Assembly: GCF_008064665.1 (NCBI RefSeq)
Contig: NZ_VRZA01000001.1
Coordinates: forward strand, 744,001 to 808,000
Length of the DNA: 64,000 nt
Direction of reading: 5' to 3'
Source: Parahaliea maris
Lineage (GTDB): Bacteria; Pseudomonadota; Gammaproteobacteria; Pseudomonadales; Halieaceae
Shown: one piece after another, positions 33,525-42,828 of the stretch
How positions within the stretch are numbered: position 1 is the stretch's first letter
How the letters are laid out: each line of letters starts with the position of its first letter
The notes under the pieces: model-generated
The model's input: only the letters and a program-made list of their open reading frames with translations
The model's database searches: none
Told to the model about the DNA's origin: nothing
Made by a program: the position numbers and the translations under genes

Positions 33525-33582
33525 ACCGGTTTTTCCAACCGCGACTGGAACCGGGCAGGAACGCCCGGTCGGGGACCCGACA

Positions 33583-36500
33583 ATGAAGCTATCTGCCCTC
33601 AAGGCATTTTTGCCGAGCAAACACCTGCTTGCCGTTGCCCTGATCCTCGGCCTCGCCGCGCTGTGGTACCTGCAGCTGGCAGATCGGCAGGCAGACCACA
33701 TCGTCAGGCGCAACTTCAACCATCTCAACCAGATCACCGCCAATATCGAAACTGTCCACGCCGGCCTGGAATCCAATGTGCTGTTTGAGTGTGAGAAGGT
33801 GCTGGAAGAGATAGGACCGGATTACTTCGCAGATAACGCGTCGGCCACGGCCAACAAGGTCAAGGCATTCTATACCCGCTGGGCAGGCAACAGTGTTCTG
33901 GTGCGGGGAGCTTCAAGTATCTCTGTTGAAAAGCGCAACGGGAAACCGCAAGACGATACCTCTCTTCCCTGGGGCGAGGCAGCATCAACGAAGACGCAGA
34001 AGAAATCCTCCAGCGACGCCGCTAGTTCAACAACGCGGGAACAGCGGTGTAAACGCCGTGAACCCGCACTGACGTTACATATGAAAAGCGGGAGTATCGA
34101 ACTGGTTCCCGGCGGAATCCTCAGCCGTTTTATCCTTTCATTCAAGGGAATGGACTCGGGCAACAGCGACGCCACGGCTGAGAAAGTATTTCAAATCTCC
34201 ATCAAGCAGGACTTCAGCCTCGTCAACGGCCTCGACTTCTCAGAGGGGTATTTCGATACCATTCTGCTGGGCACTTACGAAGATAAGGGTGGGCAAGTGT
34301 TTTACAACACGGCAACCACCACCGCATCAGTACCGGAAGACAATATCCGCGACCTGTTCAACGCCACACATGACTACGCCCGCTTCAGCAGCCTGAGAGC
34401 ATTCGCCCGTGCAACGCGCATCTCTGAGCTCAAGCTTGCGGACCTCGCGGCCAATGGCAGTGTCAAAGGTGCCGGCATGGACTCGGATGAGTCCTGGAGC
34501 AGCCAGTCCCGCCTGTTGAGTATTCCACTCGGCAGGGACGACAAGATCGCTTTCAGCCAACCGCTCACACTGTCTTTTCTGGAGTCGCAGGCGCCGGTCA
34601 TCGTGGGCCTGATGGAAGCCTCTGAATTCAATCGCCTCAAGTACCACCTGCCACTGAATGTCGTGCTATTGCTGGTGGTTGTTCTCCTGGCCGGAATACT
34701 CTCCCTGAGTTTCCTGCGCCTGGTGCTGCTACCGAAACATGCCGTTATTCGTCGTTATGACGTCATCCTGAGCTTTGTGTCCCTGGTGGGATTGGCCCTG
34801 CTCACCAATGTGTTTCTGGCCAATCTGACGGCGTCCTATCAATTTGACGACATATACAGGAAAGACCTCAAGGCCATCCATCGGGATATCCAGAAGCAGT
34901 TCTACCAAGAGCGCGAAAAGCTCGTTGAGTACCTGCTAGCGATTGTCGACACCAGACCGGAAGACTCGGGCAATGACATCGCCCAAATGAAATATGAATT
35001 GCTCGCGCCCCATGGAAATACGACGGAGGATCCGATAAAGGAGGGTCACAATACGCCCTACGCCAGAGCATGCTTCACCAGCGGAGTGACCATTGCTGAC
35101 AGTGACGTCGACAACGACAGCGTCGATAAGAAGACGAAGTCGGCCACGTGGACCCGACAGTGTTACACCGACACCCTGCCGCTGTTTACCGACCTGTTCC
35201 TGCTCGATGGCGACGCACAACACCTGGGAAGTTTTGTCACCTTCGACAGCTACAACCTGAAACCGGGTTTCAAGGTTTCCTCCCGCAAGTATTACACCGC
35301 ACTGAAGCAGGACAGCGCGTGGAAAATCGACGTCAGCGGCGTATCACAGCCCTACTACATGGAGCGTATCGAGACCCTCTCAGATGGCGCGCTGGAGACC
35401 GGCATTTCGATACGGATTCCCTCGGTTGCCCAATTCTGTCATGTAGACGACGCCCACGATTTTTGCACGTTCTGCGAGGCCCTTGCGCCTGAAATCCTGG
35501 TCGGGACCACGCAGATCCGATCCTTCGATTACACTACCATGCCGCCCGGATTCGGCTTCGCCGTCTTTGACCGCTACACCGGCAATGTCCTCTATCACAG
35601 CAACAACCGCCGCAGTCGCCGGGAAAACTTCTATCGCGCCACAGATGATTCCGCCGAACTCAAGGCCGCGGCGATCAGTGGACTCGACGCAAACCTGGAC
35701 CTCTCCTACAAGGGCGAAGAAATTCGCGTCAAGCTGTCGTCATTGCGTGCCACCGACTGGATGCTGGCCACCTTCTATGACAAGTCGTTGGTCGACGTGG
35801 TGAACTTCCGTTTCAGTGCCGCCTCCTTTGGGCTGTCCGGGCTGGTACTGATTGGCATCCCGCTGGCGATTGCCACCCTGGGCTGCATATTGGCGGTGGT
35901 CAGGGCAGCCTATCAGTTACGGATCAGGGAACGAAATGTCTCACGACGCTACCCGGAGTGGACCTACCCCAACCCGCACCGACCCGACATCCACCGCATA
36001 CTGAGCCTCTACTTCGGGTTCCTCCTCTGGCTCTATATCGGCGTCATATACTATCTGGACCTCGGAGCGGGATACCTCTGGTGGCTGTTCGTACTCGTCG
36101 CCAGCCCGCTGCTCTGGTATCTGTTCACTGTTCGCGCGCGAGCTACCTCACCACCGAATACTGGCACGGTCTATCAGGCCACGACCCCGGGAAATCGCTG
36201 GCGCAGACTGATGGGTGTGGCGAATGAGTTGCGCCAGGACCTTGTTGCGATTGCGCAGGATCACAAACCACTGGCGGGGTGGTTTCTGACCAGTACCGTT
36301 ATCTGCTTCCTGGTTCTCGCCTGGCTCACTCCGGGAGCCAGCCTGTTTAATGTCCCACTCGCGCTGGTCGCCGCGTTTCTGGTTGGCCTTGTCGGGCTGG
36401 CACTGCTGCTACCGCTTTATGCCACCACATCGGAAACACTTCCCGCACTGACAAGTTCAGCAGCGAAGCCCGCCCCAGAACCTCCTGAGCCGGAGCTCAC

Positions 36501-38316
36501 CGCGGACCAGGCCGCTACTCCACCCGCATTCAGCTACGCCGCGCTTTCCTGGTATCGCATGCAACTCTGCCTGCTGCTGCTTCTTGTCGCCGTGCTGCCA
36601 GCGATTCAGCTCCAGAACGAAAGTTACGATGTCCACGAACGGCTGTGGCTGGACTTTCACAGCTGGGCCGTGAGCGACAGGCTCATGGTTCGGAGTCAAG
36701 CCATACGGGACTACGCGGGCGGCCTGAGGCAAGCTCACAATTTCGACCTGGAGCAACAGCTATTCAATACCGACAGCTCCGGAATCTACCTGCCCCGTAC
36801 ACTGCTGGTGCGGCAGCACGAGGGTGCGGAGCAGACACTCATGGATTCCCGCGAAAAGGACAGGTACGGGGAACTCGTTCAAGCCGAAGACAAGATTATC
36901 CGGAGCGCTGTTTCCACTGAGTCGCTACAGGTCATGGCAAACTGCCACCCCCACAGCGACAGTAACAGGGGCCCCCACGAGATCGCGCAGCTCAGGAACA
37001 GGATCGATAATTTCTGGGTGGGAAATGCGGCGAAAAGCTCCCCGGCCTTTAGCAATGTTGGAGCGATTCTCAGCCAGTTTATCGATGTTGACCAGCATGC
37101 CCATCGCTACCAGCCGGATTTAACCGGGGAGGACGATGACAACAATCAGGAGGGGTGTGCCAGCGGTCAGGCTTCTCTGTACTTTGTGGATCACCTGGAC
37201 GAACGTCGGGGCACCCACTTCCTGTTCGACTACTACTTCCCTCACACGCGTGCCGATCCCTTGTTGATAGTGTCGTACTACCTGGTGTTAATACTGGTGG
37301 CAGCCGCCCTGATCCAACTCCTGCTGGGCTTCATCATGCGCAGGACCCTGCTGTGCCGGGAGCTCGAACTGGAACCTCCGCTGCTAAATGAACCGACAAC
37401 AGGGCGGGGAACTTCACCCCGGGCCGGCCACCCGTTCGCTGGCCGGGATTCACTCTGGCTAATGGTGCCAGCGCACATTGATATCGTGTCCGCCTTTGAA
37501 TCGGCCCGCGGGCAGCTGCTTCCTGAAAGCGCAGGCGTCGAGGCGAACCCGGGCAGCTTGCGTGGCGGCAAGTTGTTGAAGTATGAAACCGCAAAAACCC
37601 TGGTGCTTATCGACTTCTTCGAGATTATCCGGGACCGCGGCACTTCGGCGTCGGTCGCCAAGCGCATCAAAAGCGAGTTCGGCGACGACTGGCGGCTCGT
37701 GGTATTCAGCTACATGCATCCCGCCTACTGGCTCAAACACAGGATGGGAGCCGACGACCTTCCCGAGGCAGAACGGTCCCAGTGGGAACAATGGCTGAGA
37801 CAACCCAGCGTATACCGTTACTTCGAAGGTGAAATGGCAAGGCCGGTGTCCACAAATTACCGCCGCGCCTGGGAACACAGCAGCATGGATGAACGGCTCG
37901 TCCTCGGGTCGATCTACTACGAAGGCCTGATTCATTATCGCAATCGCAACACCCTGCAAAGCCTGGTCAATCGCGGTCTGCTCCAGCAACAGAACCACCA
38001 CCTGACCTTCAGCAACGTGTTTCTGGATGAGGAGGGCCGGTATAACTGGGGACAATTCCTGCACGACAACCTGCCGCTGGGCGAATTCAAACGCCAGGCG
38101 AGCGGCTACCAGACCAGCCTGTGGAAAGCCTTCCGGGGGCCGATTCTGCTGGCGCTGCTGGCCCTGCTGGGCTTCCTCACCTACGTGGCCCAGGATGAGC
38201 TGCGTACCGTGCTGTCACTTTTGGCGGCCCTCGGGGCGGCGACCGCGGCCCTGGCCAGCGTTGGCGAGCGCCTGAGGGCCTTCCAGAACTTTATGACGGG
38301 TAACAGCCGTCAATGA
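33583..38316 (+). CDS. Giant polytopic membrane protein: Cache-like periplasmic sensors with a degenerate NTPase-like cytoplasmic region (unrecognised family)
   Basis: 1577 residues, not a family I recognise. Membrane segments at about 14-33, 357-383, 393-416, 749-776, 806-826, 830-850, 897-917, 920-946, 993-1011 and 1227-1252, then a pair near the C-terminus (1519-1540, 1546-1564). Three large soluble parts sit between them: about 34-355, 417-748 and 1012-1226. The second contains GFGFAVFDRYTGNVLYHS (656-673), a Cache-sensor pattern. Residues 1253-1515 are probably cytoplasmic: ETAKTLVLIDFFE (1335-1347) looks like a Walker B and RLVVFSYMHPAYW like a sensor strand, but no Walker A is seen; a winged-helix-like NRGLLQQ region follows. 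No kinase, HAMP, GGDEF or MCP domain. Start from the ATG at 33583 with a weak GGGGA. Confidence 0.7.
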   Translation: MKLSALKAFLPSKHLLAVALILGLAALWYLQLADRQADHIVRRNFNHLNQITANIETVHAGLESNVLFECEKVLEEIGPDYFADNASATANKVKAFYTRWAGNSVLVRGASSISVEKRNGKPQDDTSLPWGEAASTKTQKKSSSDAASSTTREQRCKRREPALTLHMKSGSIELVPGGILSRFILSFKGMDSGNSDATAEKVFQISIKQDFSLVNGLDFSEGYFDTILLGTYEDKGGQVFYNTATTTASVPEDNIRDLFNATHDYARFSSLRAFARATRISELKLADLAANGSVKGAGMDSDESWSSQSRLLSIPLGRDDKIAFSQPLTLSFLESQAPVIVGLMEASEFNRLKYHLPLNVVLLLVVVLLAGILSLSFLRLVLLPKHAVIRRYDVILSFVSLVGLALLTNVFLANLTASYQFDDIYRKDLKAIHRDIQKQFYQEREKLVEYLLAIVDTRPEDSGNDIAQMKYELLAPHGNTTEDPIKEGHNTPYARACFTSGVTIADSDVDNDSVDKKTKSATWTRQCYTDTLPLFTDLFLLDGDAQHLGSFVTFDSYNLKPGFKVSSRKYYTALKQDSAWKIDVSGVSQPYYMERIETLSDGALETGISIRIPSVAQFCHVDDAHDFCTFCEALAPEILVGTTQIRSFDYTTMPPGFGFAVFDRYTGNVLYHSNNRRSRRENFYRATDDSAELKAAAISGLDANLDLSYKGEEIRVKLSSLRATDWMLATFYDKSLVDVVNFRFSAASFGLSGLVLIGIPLAIATLGCILAVVRAAYQLRIRERNVSRRYPEWTYPNPHRPDIHRILSLYFGFLLWLYIGVIYYLDLGAGYLWWLFVLVASPLLWYLFTVRARATSPPNTGTVYQATTPGNRWRRLMGVANELRQDLVAIAQDHKPLAGWFLTSTVICFLVLAWLTPGASLFNVPLALVAAFLVGLVGLALLLPLYATTSETLPALTSSAAKPAPEPPEPELTADQAATPPAFSYAALSWYRMQLCLLLLLVAVLPAIQLQNESYDVHERLWLDFHSWAVSDRLMVRSQAIRDYAGGLRQAHNFDLEQQLFNTDSSGIYLPRTLLVRQHEGAEQTLMDSREKDRYGELVQAEDKIIRSAVSTESLQVMANCHPHSDSNRGPHEIAQLRNRIDNFWVGNAAKSSPAFSNVGAILSQFIDVDQHAHRYQPDLTGEDDDNNQEGCASGQASLYFVDHLDERRGTHFLFDYYFPHTRADPLLIVSYYLVLILVAAALIQLLLGFIMRRTLLCRELELEPPLLNEPTTGRGTSPRAGHPFAGRDSLWLMVPAHIDIVSAFESARGQLLPESAGVEANPGSLRGGKLLKYETAKTLVLIDFFEIIRDRGTSASVAKRIKSEFGDDWRLVVFSYMHPAYWLKHRMGADDLPEAERSQWEQWLRQPSVYRYFEGEMARPVSTNYRRAWEHSSMDERLVLGSIYYEGLIHYRNRNTLQSLVNRGLLQQQNHHLTFSNVFLDEEGRYNWGQFLHDNLPLGEFKRQASGYQTSLWKAFRGPILLALLALLGFLTYVAQDELRTVLSLLAALGAATAALASVGERLRAFQNFMTGNSRQ

Positions 38317-38453
38317 ATCCCCGTCACGACCAGCCAGCGCACCCTCACTCTGCGCCCCCGAACCCTGAACGACGCCGCCCCGGGCGGAATTAGGGATATC
38401 AGTTTCACGGATTGTGCTAGATTACTCTTAGCCATCCAGCCGGGGGACTCGCA

Positions 38454-39038
38454 ATGGCCTTCACCAGCGAGGTTTCGAGACGTACGTTTCTGCATTCCAC
38501 AGCGGTAGCCGCGGCCCTCTCCCTGTTGCGCCAGGGCAGCCCTGCCCTCGCCGCCCTGGCCAGCAGCGCCCAGGCAGCAATGACGGCGGACACAGGCTTC
38601 ACCACGCTGAGCGCGAATGAGGCGGCAGACATCGATGCGATCACCGCCCGCATCCTCCCGACTACCGATACTCCCGGCGCCAGGGAGGCCGGCGTAGTCC
38701 ACTTTTTCGATCGGGCGCTGGCCCAGGAGCTGAGCGATGCGCTACCGCCCCTGCGCGCCTTTATCGATCATCTCAACAGCGGACTCGACGGTCAGCGTTT
38801 TGCCAGCCTGAACCCATTGCAACAGGATGAACTGCTGATCCTGAATCAACAGGACGAACGGTTTGAACTGTGCCGGGTCATGACCCTGTTCGGTTTCTTT
38901 GCCATGCCCAGCTATGGTGGCAACCGGGACCATGTGGGCTGGGAACTGATCGGGTTCAAGGGGCACCAGGGCGCCTGGGCGCCGCCTTTCGGGTACTACG
39001 ATGCCCACTACCCACAGGGGAGCGGGACCGATGAGTAA
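38454..39038 (+). CDS. Tat-exported gluconate 2-dehydrogenase subunit 3-like protein
   Basis: 194 residues. The N-terminus has a twin-arginine signal, SRRTFLH at residues 8-14, then a hydrophobic stretch and an Ala-rich cleavage region. The mature part contains LSANEAADIDAITARILPTTDTPGAREAGVVHFFDRAL, the signature of the small subunit of membrane-bound sugar-acid dehydrogenases. This subunit carries the signal needed to export its partner, the FAD subunit, which has none. It overlaps the next gene by 8 nt, so the two are translated as a unit. GGGGGA precedes the ATG. Confidence 0.9.
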   Translation: MAFTSEVSRRTFLHSTAVAAALSLLRQGSPALAALASSAQAAMTADTGFTTLSANEAADIDAITARILPTTDTPGAREAGVVHFFDRALAQELSDALPPLRAFIDHLNSGLDGQRFASLNPLQQDELLILNQQDERFELCRVMTLFGFFAMPSYGGNRDHVGWELIGFKGHQGAWAPPFGYYDAHYPQGSGTDE

Positions 39039-40689
39039 GGTGAGCTTCCCCCAGACCCGGCCCGTCGACTTCGCCATCATTGGTTCCGGGTCCGCCGGTG
39101 GCATCCTGGCGAGGGAGTTGTCGACCGCGGGCTTTGATGTCGTACTGTTCGAGCAGGGCCCCTATCGCCAGGCCGGCGACTTCAGCCACGACGAGTACTC
39201 GGTCCTGTTCAATGACGAGTTACTCGGAGGCGGCCCCAAATCGAGCGGAGAAACCTTCCGCCAGACCGAAGACCAGGTAGCGACAACCCCTCGCATGGCA
39301 GCAATTCGCTATGCCCAGACTGTCGGCGGCAGCAGCGTGCATTTCTCCGCCAACTTCTGGCGCTTCCGCGAACTCGACTTCAAGGAGCGCAGCCTGCTGG
39401 GGCCGATGAGCGGCACCAACTTTACCGACTGGCCCATTACCTACGCAGACCTCGAACCGTATTACACCCGGGTGGAATGGGAAGTTGGCGTGTCCGGCGC
39501 GCCCGGGCCCAACGACGCCTGGCGTTCGAAACCCTTCCCGATGCCGCCACTGCCGATAAAATCCTCCGGGGTGTTGCTGGAAAAAGCGGCGAACAAACTC
39601 GGCCTCAATGCCCAGTGGGAACCCCACGCAATCCTGTCCCAGCCATTCAACGGCCGCGCGGGTTGCATCAAGTGCGGACACTGTATGTACTTCGGCTGCG
39701 AGGTCGGTGCCAAATCCTCGACCCTGGCGTCGATGATTCCAGAGGCGGAAGCCAGCGGCCACTGTGAAATACGAGCGGAGTCCGCCGTGTTCCGTATCGA
39801 GACTGGCCCCGACGGCCGCGCCAGCGAGGTGCTGTACTATGATCGCGACGGCAAGGCCCAGGGGCAGAAGGCCCGGGCGGTGATCGTCTCCGCCAACGGC
39901 GCAGAAACGCCCCGCCTGCTGCTGATGTCTGCCAGCGAACGGCACCCGGACGGCCTGGGTAACTCGAGTGGCTTTGTGGGCAGAAACCTGATGTTCAATG
40001 CCCACGCGGCGGTAGACGGCGTGTTCGAAGAACCGCTCAATGAATACCGCAGCGTGCAGGTATCCAAAGTCATCCACGACTTCTACGCCACGGACGAAGC
40101 CAGGGGGTTCTATGGCGGAGGAGGCATCGATGCCCGCGCCCTGTGGTCCGCCACCCCCATCTTCCACGCCCTGGTGGGCATGCCCCCCGACATCCGCTCC
40201 TGGGGTCGTGAATTCAAGGACGCCATCACCAACAATTTTACCCGCCAGATGACCCTGGCCTGCGCCTCTACGTCCATTGCCATGGACCGCAACAACATCA
40301 CCCTGGATCCCCACAGCAAGGATCGTTGGGGGCGGCCTGCCTTGCGCACCACCTATCTCGATCACGACGACGATCTCGCCATGGCCAACTTCCTCGCCGA
40401 TCGCTCGGAGGAACTGATGGATGCGGCCGGCGCCCGCAAATACTGGCGCCATCCTGTGGTGCCGACAGATGGCGGAGAACATCTGCTGGGCACATGCCGC
40501 ATGGGCGATGATCCAAAGACCTCCGTCATCGACCGCTACCACCGCAGTCACGACGTCCCCAACCTGTTCCTGTGTGACGGCTCGAGCTTCGTGACTTCCG
40601 GCCGCGGCCAGCCGACCATGACCATCATGGCGCTGGCATTCCGCGCCGCCGAACACATCAAAATCGCAGCACAAAACAATCAGATCTAA
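39031..40689 (+). CDS. GMC-family flavoprotein oxidoreductase (gluconate/sugar dehydrogenase large-subunit-like)
   Basis: 552 residues, FAD-dependent. The FAD Rossmann loop IIGSGSAGGILARELSTAG is at about 15-33; the cysteine-rich insert GCIKCGHCMYFGCEVGAKSS, seen in the gluconate-dehydrogenase branch, at about 211-230; and the C-terminal active-site His in HLLGTCRMG (about 488) with RGQPTMTIMAL after it. The residue usually read as Asn or His before PT is Gln here, seen in related oxidoreductases too. It lacks its own Tat signal and should be exported with the small subunit. No cytochrome c subunit is adjacent, so the electron acceptor is unknown. Confidence 0.93.
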   Translation: MSKVSFPQTRPVDFAIIGSGSAGGILARELSTAGFDVVLFEQGPYRQAGDFSHDEYSVLFNDELLGGGPKSSGETFRQTEDQVATTPRMAAIRYAQTVGGSSVHFSANFWRFRELDFKERSLLGPMSGTNFTDWPITYADLEPYYTRVEWEVGVSGAPGPNDAWRSKPFPMPPLPIKSSGVLLEKAANKLGLNAQWEPHAILSQPFNGRAGCIKCGHCMYFGCEVGAKSSTLASMIPEAEASGHCEIRAESAVFRIETGPDGRASEVLYYDRDGKAQGQKARAVIVSANGAETPRLLLMSASERHPDGLGNSSGFVGRNLMFNAHAAVDGVFEEPLNEYRSVQVSKVIHDFYATDEARGFYGGGGIDARALWSATPIFHALVGMPPDIRSWGREFKDAITNNFTRQMTLACASTSIAMDRNNITLDPHSKDRWGRPALRTTYLDHDDDLAMANFLADRSEELMDAAGARKYWRHPVVPTDGGEHLLGTCRMGDDPKTSVIDRYHRSHDVPNLFLCDGSSFVTSGRGQPTMTIMALAFRAAEHIKIAAQNNQI

Positions 40690-40702
40690 GGAGACACACC
40701 CT

Positions 40703-41155
40703 ATGACACGCCAATTTCTGTGCCTGGTAATCGCCCTCTTCTCACTGACGGGTTTCGCCCGGGCCGGGGACTCACCCGACGTGGAGTACCTGCAGATGCC
40801 GGGTGCAGAAGACCGAAACCTGCCCTTTTCAGCAGCGGTGCGCGTGGATAATACGCTCTACCTCTCCGGCAACCTGGGCACCGTTCCCGGCTCCATGAAG
40901 CTCGCCGAAGGCGGCATCCAGGGCGAAACCCGGCAAACCCTGGAAAATATTGCCGGCGTGCTGAAGCAGTTTGGTTCGTCAATGGACAAGGTGGTGAAAT
41001 GCACGGTGTTTCTCGCCGACATGGCCGAGTGGGGTGCGATGAACGAGGTGTACAAGACGTTCTTTCCGAACCCGCCGGCGCGCAGTGCCCTGGGCGCAAG
41101 CGGATTGGCGCTTAACGCCCGGGTAGAGATCGAGTGTATCGCAGTGGTTGATTGA
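40703..41155 (+). CDS. Exported RidA (YjgF/UK114) family protein
   Basis: 150 residues. RidA proteins hydrolyse reactive enamine/imine intermediates. The C-terminus PARSALGASGLALNARVEIECIAVV contains the conserved Arg (in PARSA) and the Glu of VEIE. Unlike the cytosolic enzyme it begins with a signal peptide, MTRQFLCLVIALFSLTGFARAG, so it should act in the periplasm beside the oxidoreductase above. AAGGAGA lies 9 nt before the ATG and the gene follows the GMC gene by 13 bp, consistent with one operon. Confidence 0.9.
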   Translation: MTRQFLCLVIALFSLTGFARAGDSPDVEYLQMPGAEDRNLPFSAAVRVDNTLYLSGNLGTVPGSMKLAEGGIQGETRQTLENIAGVLKQFGSSMDKVVKCTVFLADMAEWGAMNEVYKTFFPNPPARSALGASGLALNARVEIECIAVVD

Positions 41156-41253
41156 TGCAGGGGCGGGCACCAACCAGCCACGCTCGCGATGCCCGACACC
41201 CGAACGGCCACCGAGCCGACAATTGGTGAGAGGTTGACGTAGTCAGTGTGACC

Positions 41254-42180
41254 ATGGGGCAGTTCATCAGACTCTCTGCGGCGGCTGTGGCAGCAGCCAT
41301 CGCAGGTCCCGCGTTCGCCGAAGGTTCCCGCTTCCCGATTTGGGGGGATGAAGCCGAGGCCAGGGGGTACATCCTGCCGAAACCCTATGGCCTGTCGCTG
41401 TCGTACATGGACCTGTCCAATCCGATTCAGGTCAAGAGCATCGCGCTCGACGGGCACCCGGTGCTGGAAGCCCTCGAGATTAACGCGCCCGATGCCGACT
41501 TCGATGGTTACAACGTCACCTTGCGCGGCGATCTCTGGGTATTTCCGTTTCTCAATGTCTATGGGATCGCGGGTTACACCTCCGGCGACAGCGTCGCCAC
41601 CATCGAGAGCGTGAGCTGCGATGCGTCAAGCATACCGGGCACTGGCAATCCAGTGCAGGATCTCATCAATCGCCAGGCCTGTTCACAGGTGGACCAACTG
41701 GGCGAGCTGGTACAGGGCCAACCTTTTGCGCTCGAACTGAAAGGCGGCAGCTACGGCGCAGGATTCACCCTGGCCGGGGGCATCGGAAACTGGTTCGCCC
41801 TGGTGGACACCAACTTCACCTATACCGACCTCACCATTATCGACGGCAATATCCAGACCCTGGTGTCGGCTCCCCGCGCCGGATACCGCTGGCCCTATGA
41901 AGACGGCAGCGAGCTTCGGCTCTTTGCTGGCGCCATGTACCAGAAGGTCGACCAGACCTTGAGAGGGGATCTGGCAGACCTGTCGCTCCCTGGCAACGCC
42001 GGAGACCTGGTGGCTGCGATTGCACCAGACGGCAAATTCAAGGTGGAGCAAAGCGGCACCTCGCGCTGGAACACCGTGGTCGGCGGCCAGTACAGCCTGA
42101 ATCGCAACTGGGAAATCCTGGTTGAAGCGGGCTTTGGTGCGCGCCGCTCCACTTTTGTCTCACTGAGCCGACGGTTCTAG
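41254..42180 (+). CDS. Outer-membrane beta-barrel protein, uncharacterised
   Basis: 308 residues. Signal peptide ends near PAFAEG (residue 23), and the mature protein is built of alternating-hydrophobic strands with turns (GYNVTLRGDLWVFPFLNVYGIAGYTSG; NWEILVEAGFGARRSTFVSLSRRF), ending in Arg-Arg-Phe as for Bam substrates. A Cys pair at residues about 123 and 143 may form a disulphide. I do not recognise the family; a channel or adhesion role is plausible. A GTG at 41248 is an alternative start. The gene follows RidA after 98 bp. Confidence 0.75.
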   Translation: MGQFIRLSAAAVAAAIAGPAFAEGSRFPIWGDEAEARGYILPKPYGLSLSYMDLSNPIQVKSIALDGHPVLEALEINAPDADFDGYNVTLRGDLWVFPFLNVYGIAGYTSGDSVATIESVSCDASSIPGTGNPVQDLINRQACSQVDQLGELVQGQPFALELKGGSYGAGFTLAGGIGNWFALVDTNFTYTDLTIIDGNIQTLVSAPRAGYRWPYEDGSELRLFAGAMYQKVDQTLRGDLADLSLPGNAGDLVAAIAPDGKFKVEQSGTSRWNTVVGGQYSLNRNWEILVEAGFGARRSTFVSLSRRF

Positions 42181-42182
42181 AG

Positions 42183-42755
42183 ATGAGTCAGCAAATGCAG
42201 TTTTCTGATTACCGCTGGCATGCTTTGGTGGTGTCCATGCTGCTGTTGATGTCGTGCACTCTGTCGGCGGAATCACCCACCCCCAGTGCAGCAGAGCTTG
42301 ACGCCATGGGTAAAGAGACAGTTTCCAGACTACTGGAGTACAACCCGGAACTCGCTGCATCACTGGAGTCTGCTGCGGGTTACGTGGTGATTGCCATGGC
42401 GTCGACCAAAATACCCGGCGTTGGCGCTGGCAGGGGCTACGGTGTGGTGACCGACAATGCCAGCAACTCGCATGCTTACATCCGGGTTACCCAGTTCGAG
42501 GCTGGCGGGGGCATCGGCGCCCAGCGCTATCGCCTGCTCGTCGTGCTGGAAAAACAGCGTTTGGTCAATAAATTCATCGCGGGAGGCTGGCGCTACACCG
42601 GCAGCGCTGATGTCGGAGCCAGTGCCGTCGAAGGTACTGCGGGCCCCACCGCCACGGGTAAGGGTTACCAGGTCTACCGGTTGACGGACGAGGGCGCGGC
42701 CGCCACGGTGACCGTACGGGCGATGAATTCAATGCCCTACTCTCCTGACCAGTGA
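42183..42755 (+). CDS. SYLF/Ysc84-like exported protein, possible lipoprotein
   Basis: 190 residues. The pattern AGYVVIAMASTKIPGVGAGRGYGVV, followed by FEAGGGIGAQRYRLLVVLEKQRLVNKF and then GWRYTGSADVGASA, matches the SYLF (Ysc84-like) fold, which binds phosphoinositide or other lipids. The leader contains LLLMSC, a marginal lipobox with Cys25. Its ATG is 2 nt after the barrel protein's TAG, so they are probably translated together; a joint outer-membrane role can be inferred but no more. Confidence 0.78.
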   Translation: MSQQMQFSDYRWHALVVSMLLLMSCTLSAESPTPSAAELDAMGKETVSRLLEYNPELAASLESAAGYVVIAMASTKIPGVGAGRGYGVVTDNASNSHAYIRVTQFEAGGGIGAQRYRLLVVLEKQRLVNKFIAGGWRYTGSADVGASAVEGTAGPTATGKGYQVYRLTDEGAAATVTVRAMNSMPYSPDQ

Positions 42756-42828
42756 ACCGGGGAAGGACTCTCGTTTACTCACAATTGCTCCAGCGGGTCT
42801 ATACTCGAAGTAACAGGAGGAGCAGCCA

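Larger units (their letters stand above)
33276..33582. other. Shared divergent promoter region, 307 bp
   Basis: Lies between the S8 protease and the giant membrane protein and must contain both promoters. It is AT-rich near 33330-33360, has a minus-strand promoter candidate and three 11-bp tandem repeats before the plus-strand gene. No RNA gene or ORF is seen. Confidence 0.5.
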
